Below, piece after piece: positions 45,851 through 48,421 of a stretch of DNA of 48,421 nucleotides. The first letter of the stretch is position 1, and each line of letters opens with the position of its first letter. Location: assembly GCF_902497895.1 (NCBI RefSeq), contig NZ_CABVHQ010000047.1:1-48421 (forward strand), in the 5' to 3' direction. The position numbers were made by a program, and so were the translations under genes. The DNA is from Pseudomonas fluorescens (GTDB taxonomy: Bacteria > Pseudomonadota > Gammaproteobacteria > Pseudomonadales > Pseudomonadaceae). A model generated the notes under the pieces. The model was not told the DNA's origin and did not search any database. It saw only the letters and a program-made list of their open reading frames with translations.

Positions 45851-46828
45851 TTATTCGCCCCAGACGTCCTTGAGGACGTTCACCCAGTTTTCGCCCATGA
45901 TCTTGCGCACCACGCGCTCAGGGTGACCGCGCTTGAGCAGGGTCTCGGTGAGATTCGGGAACTCGCCGACGGTGCGGATGCCCAGCGGGTTGATGATCTT
46001 GCCGAAACTGGTCAGACGGCGGGCGTAGCCCTTGTCGTGGGTCAGGTATTCGAAGAAGTCCTGGCCATGGCCCTGGGTGAAGTCGGTACCGATACCGATC
46101 GCGTCTTCGCCGACGATGTTCATGGTGTATTCGATGGCTTCGGCGTAGTCGTCGATGGTCGAATCGATACCCTTGGCCAGGAACGGCGCAAACATGGTCA
46201 CACCGACGAAACCACCGTGGTCGGCGATAAACTTGAGTTCTGCGTCAGACTTGTTGCGCGGGTGCTCTTTAAGGCCCGACGGCAGGCAGTGGGAGTAGCA
46301 GACCCGCTTCTTGGACTCGAGAATGACTTCTTCGGAGGTCTTGGAGCCGACGTGGGACAGGTCGCACATGACCCCGACGCGGTTCATTTCGGCAACGATC
46401 TCGCGACCGAAACCCGACAGGCCGCCATCACGCTCGTAGCAACCGGTGCCCACCAGATTCTGGGTGTTGTAGCACATCTGCACGATACCGACGCCCAGCT
46501 GCTTGAAGATCTCGACATAGCCGATCTGGTCTTCGAAGGCGTGGGCATTCTGGAAACCGAAGAGGATGCCGGTCTTGCCCTGTTCCTTGGCCTTGCGGAT
46601 ATCGGCAGTGGTGCGCACCGGGATCACCAGGTCGCTGTTCTCGCGGATCAATTTCTGACTGGCGGCGATGTTGTTGACGGTGGCCTGGAAGCCCTCCCAC
46701 ACCGATACGGTGCAGTTGGCCGCGGTCAGACCGCCCTTGCGCATGTCTTCAAACAGCTCACGGTTCCACTTGGCAATGATCAGCCCGTCGATAACGATGC
46801 TGTCGGCGTGCAATTCGGCTGGGCTCAT
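45851..46828 (-). CDS. M19 (membrane dipeptidase) family protein with altered metal site
   Basis: A 325-residue amidohydrolase-superfamily protein of the renal dipeptidase type, first gene of the dimethylglycine block (PA5396 position, from memory). Recognisable parts are VMCDLSHVGSKTSEEV, RVCYSHCLPS and IGIGTDFTQGHG. The N-terminal zinc motif (DGHND in family members) reads DGLIIAKWN, and the bridging Glu (VEGGH) is Gln (FQNAH). Only the second-site histidines (SHVG, YSHC) and the active-site Asp (GTDF) are kept. It may be mononuclear, use a different substrate, or be inactive. Start ATG 46828. Confidence 0.88.
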   Translation of the reverse strand: MSPAELHADSIVIDGLIIAKWNRELFEDMRKGGLTAANCTVSVWEGFQATVNNIAASQKLIRENSDLVIPVRTTADIRKAKEQGKTGILFGFQNAHAFEDQIGYVEIFKQLGVGIVQMCYNTQNLVGTGCYERDGGLSGFGREIVAEMNRVGVMCDLSHVGSKTSEEVILESKKRVCYSHCLPSGLKEHPRNKSDAELKFIADHGGFVGVTMFAPFLAKGIDSTIDDYAEAIEYTMNIVGEDAIGIGTDFTQGHGQDFFEYLTHDKGYARRLTSFGKIINPLGIRTVGEFPNLTETLLKRGHPERVVRKIMGENWVNVLKDVWGE

Positions 46829-47049
46829 CAGGCTGTCCCCTTATTCGCGATTCATGCGCCGAATCGTCTGCCGGCGCTTTGGGGTCAGCATATGCCTGAG
46901 GGCTGGGGCAGCCGGGTGCAAAAACGACAAGGGAATTGCCGAAAGCGTCAATCCGCGACAAAGGGTCTCAAGACACGACCAAAGCTCATCTGTTCTTTGC
47001 CTTGCGCTTGGGCGAGAATTCGCCGCATCAACGGATTTGGGGCGACGCA
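46829..47049. promoter_or_regulatory. Divergent intergenic region
   Basis: About 220 bp between the M19 gene and the DUF1311 gene. It must hold promoters for both, but I see no certain operator or hairpin. Confidence 0.4.
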
Positions 47050-47451
47050 ATGAAATCGATCTTCCTGGTTTTGGCACTGATAGCGACCGGCGTACAGGCG
47101 GCTGAAGAAGCCGACATCACGCCGTGCGATGACGTGGAACATGACCAACAGACTCTGGAATGCGCGACTTTCAACAAAACTACCGCCGAACAATTGCTCA
47201 GCGACAACGTCCAGGCCCTGTTCGAGCGGCTGGGTACCCTGTACGGCAACGACAAGACCCAGCTCAACGACATCACCGGCAAGATCAAAACCGCCCAGCA
47301 ACTGTGGCAAAAACAACGCGATGCCGACTGTGCCGTGGAGTCCTTCCCTGCCAAACCCGGCAGCAAGGCCTACACCATTGCGCAAAATGATTGTGTGGCG
47401 CGGATGAGTGACGAACGGTCGGAGTTTCTGGAGTCGATCGCGCAGGAATAG
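47050..47451 (+). CDS. DUF1311 secreted protein (LprI-like lysozyme inhibitor family)
   Basis: A 133-residue protein with a signal peptide (MKSIFLVLALIATGVQA), followed by CDDVEHDQQTLECATFNKTT and WQKQRDADCAVESFPAKPGS, with four cysteines in the spacing of the DUF1311/LprI family. Members include lysozyme inhibitors; whether this one inhibits lysozyme is not shown. The start is ATG 47050 because the signal peptide begins there; the longer frame has no ribosome site. Confidence 0.85.
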   Translation: MKSIFLVLALIATGVQAAEEADITPCDDVEHDQQTLECATFNKTTAEQLLSDNVQALFERLGTLYGNDKTQLNDITGKIKTAQQLWQKQRDADCAVESFPAKPGSKAYTIAQNDCVARMSDERSEFLESIAQE

Positions 47452-47481
47452 TTTGCGCATTACTCGCGCAAGCGGACTTGT

Positions 47482-47518
47482 GTGGGAGCGGCGGTGCGGC
47501 GATCCGACTTGCCCGCGA
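47482..47518. repeat. Degenerate single REP
   Basis: GTGGGAGCGGCGGTGCGGCG then ATCCGACTTGCCCGCGAA, a decayed copy of the GTGGGAGCG family in the leader of the DUF3010 gene. Confidence 0.6.
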
Positions 47519-47567
47519 AAACGATAGAGCGAACAACGCTCCATCCAACGAAATCCAAAGGATTCAC

Positions 47568-47984
47568 ATGAAAATCTGCGGCATCGAGATCAAAGGCAGC
47601 GAGGCAATCATCGCGGTCGCCTCCATCGACAATCAGGTCCTCACCCACGTCGCTCTTGCCACCAGGAAAATCGCCCTCGACGATGATGACGAAGCCGCCA
47701 ACGTCAAAATCTTTGCCGCTCAGGTAGGGTCTTTTGTTCGCGAGAACACCATCGACCGGATCGTCATCAAGAAACGCAGCAAAAAAGGCGAATTCGCCGG
47801 TGGGCCGACCACGTTCAAGATCGAGGGGATTTTCCAGTTACTGGAAAACTGCGAGGTCACCCTGCTCTCCCCGCAGACCATCAACGCACAGTACAAGAAA
47901 TTCGACTTCGAACTGCCAGCGACGCTGCACAAGTATCAGCATGAGGCGTTTAAATCGGCGTGTTCGGCACTGATGAAAAAGTAG
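47568..47984 (+). CDS. DUF3010 family protein
   Basis: A 138-residue soluble protein: MKICGIEIKGSEAIIAVAS, IALDDDDEAANVKIFAAQV, IDRIVIKKRSKKGEFAGGP and SPQTINAQYKKFDF. The family is widespread in proteobacteria and, by its IEIKGSEAIIAV opening and short acidic stretch, resembles an RNase-H-like fold, but no activity is known. Start ATG 47568 with AAAGGA upstream. I know of no functional link to its neighbours. Confidence 0.88.
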   Translation: MKICGIEIKGSEAIIAVASIDNQVLTHVALATRKIALDDDDEAANVKIFAAQVGSFVRENTIDRIVIKKRSKKGEFAGGPTTFKIEGIFQLLENCEVTLLSPQTINAQYKKFDFELPATLHKYQHEAFKSACSALMKK

Positions 47985-48060
47985 GCCACACGCCCAATGC
48001 CAGTCAGTTAAGCGGCATTTTTGCGAGGAGCACTTCAGATTGTTCGCCAGGCTCAAAAAA

Positions 48061-48222
48061 CACCCCTCACCCTAACCCTCTCCCCAAAGGGGCGAGGGGA
48101 CTGACCTAAGTGTCTGTCGGTGTGCTGCGACCTGAAACACCGTGTCGATTATGGATTCAAAGCAGATTGTTCAGGTCGCATTAGACCTTGTACATCCCCC
48201 GATCAGTCCCCTCGCCCCCCTG
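48061..48222. repeat. Nested palindromic element
   Basis: Outer G/C-rich arms (GGGGCGAGGGGACTGA near 48090 and TCAGTCCCCTCGCCCC near 48203), preceded by CACCCTAACCCTCTCCCC. An inner perfect inverted repeat TGCGACCTGAA (48126-48136) pairs with TTCAGGTCGCA (48170-48180). It could form a long two-level hairpin and is probably a genus-wide repeat family different from the GTAG REPs. Confidence 0.75.
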
Positions 48223-48269
48223 GGCATAGGTATCTACACAACTTTGAAATACGGCGTAGGGCTGAATCC

Positions 48270-48414
48270 GTAGCAGCTGCCGAGCCTGCGAGGCTGCGTT
48301 CGAGGACGCAGTCGTCGCAAATCCTATGCCCGCGGTTTACCTGAAAAAGCGTGTTGCCTGATTTTACGACCGCTTCGCGGCCGAACGCAGCCTCGCAGGC
48401 TCGGCAGCTGCTAC
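48270..48414. repeat. REPIN at the right edge
   Basis: GTAGCAGCTGCCGAGCCTGC and its complement at the edges, inner GAGGCTGCGTTCGAGGAC and CCGCTTCGCGGCCGAACG arms. Same family as 45725-45826. Confidence 0.9.
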
Positions 48415-48421
48415 GGGCGTA

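Larger units (their letters stand above)
47985..48421. other. Gene-free right edge with palindromic repeats
   Basis: 437 bp with no convincing gene. It holds a nested palindrome (48061-48222) and a complete REPIN (48270-48414). Confidence 0.7.

Noticed and set aside
48121..48344. 74-residue plus-strand frame
   Set aside because: Composed of the nested palindrome and half of a REPIN.

Overview
The window is chromosomal DNA from a Pseudomonas, most likely of the P. fluorescens lineage. The evidence is a GC-rich backbone, housekeeping genes ordered as in Pseudomonas (from memory, as PAO1 PA4042-PA4069 and PA5396-PA5411), and many fluorescens-type REP/REPIN palindromes. I see no tRNA, rRNA, CRISPR array, prophage or intact insertion sequence.

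Layout. (1) 1-1837: two tandem type IV pilin genes, each with its own sigma-54-type promoter and terminator-like palindrome, then a gene-poor stretch that ends in a repeated palindromic operator before a class II Fic protein gene (1837-2985). (2) 3099-6237: xseB-ispA-dxs (exonuclease VII small subunit and isoprenoid precursors). (3) 6378-9194: BtuB receptor and BtuF-like B12-binding protein. (4) 9194-17212, minus strand: a tightly packed cofactor cluster transcribed nrdR-ribD-ribE-ribBA-ribH-nusB-thiL-pgpA-(periplasmic binding protein)-ribA-(membrane protein)-btuF, with several 1-4 nt overlaps. (5) 17341-24386: lipoprotein, ETF-beta-lysine-methyltransferase-like enzyme, CnoX, a small conserved protein, a Zrg-like zinc operon (His-rich periplasmic protein, ABC ATPase, FtsX-type permease, DUF3299 protein) and oprG. 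(6) 24591-33314: two coupled nucleotide-sugar-type oxidoreductase genes, the giant helicase gene lhr and a large MscS-type channel. (7) 33457-46828: glycine betaine catabolism. gbcB and gbcA are divergent. The dimethylglycine pathway genes run on the minus strand in the order M19-type protein, 4VR-like protein, dgcA, dgcB, etfA, etfB. An orphan Rhs gene with a variable tail, a GNAT gene and an A+T-richer repeat region lie between gbcA and etfB. (8) 46829-48421: a DUF1311 (LprI-like) protein, a DUF3010 protein and palindromic repeats.

How the genes work together. GbcA and GbcB convert glycine betaine to dimethylglycine. DgcA and DgcB, with a dedicated EtfAB pair, demethylate dimethylglycine to sarcosine and pass electrons toward quinone. 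The rib genes supply the flavins these enzymes need. The zrg-like block is a candidate second zinc uptake route.

Features most worth a second look: a cluster of 11 perfect TTATCCACA (DnaA-box consensus) 9-mers between 31.3 and 40.4 kb, five of them in a repeat region next to the rhs gene; a ~157-bp interrupted palindrome between gbcB and gbcA; three minus-strand genes whose TAG stop codon is the GTAG foot of a REP element; the palindromic fic operator; the duplicated pilin unit with promoter divergence; and lost metal or Fe-S ligands in the M19 protein and in DgcA. Coordinates and motif matches were read by hand. Functional statements rest on family recognition, not on database searches.
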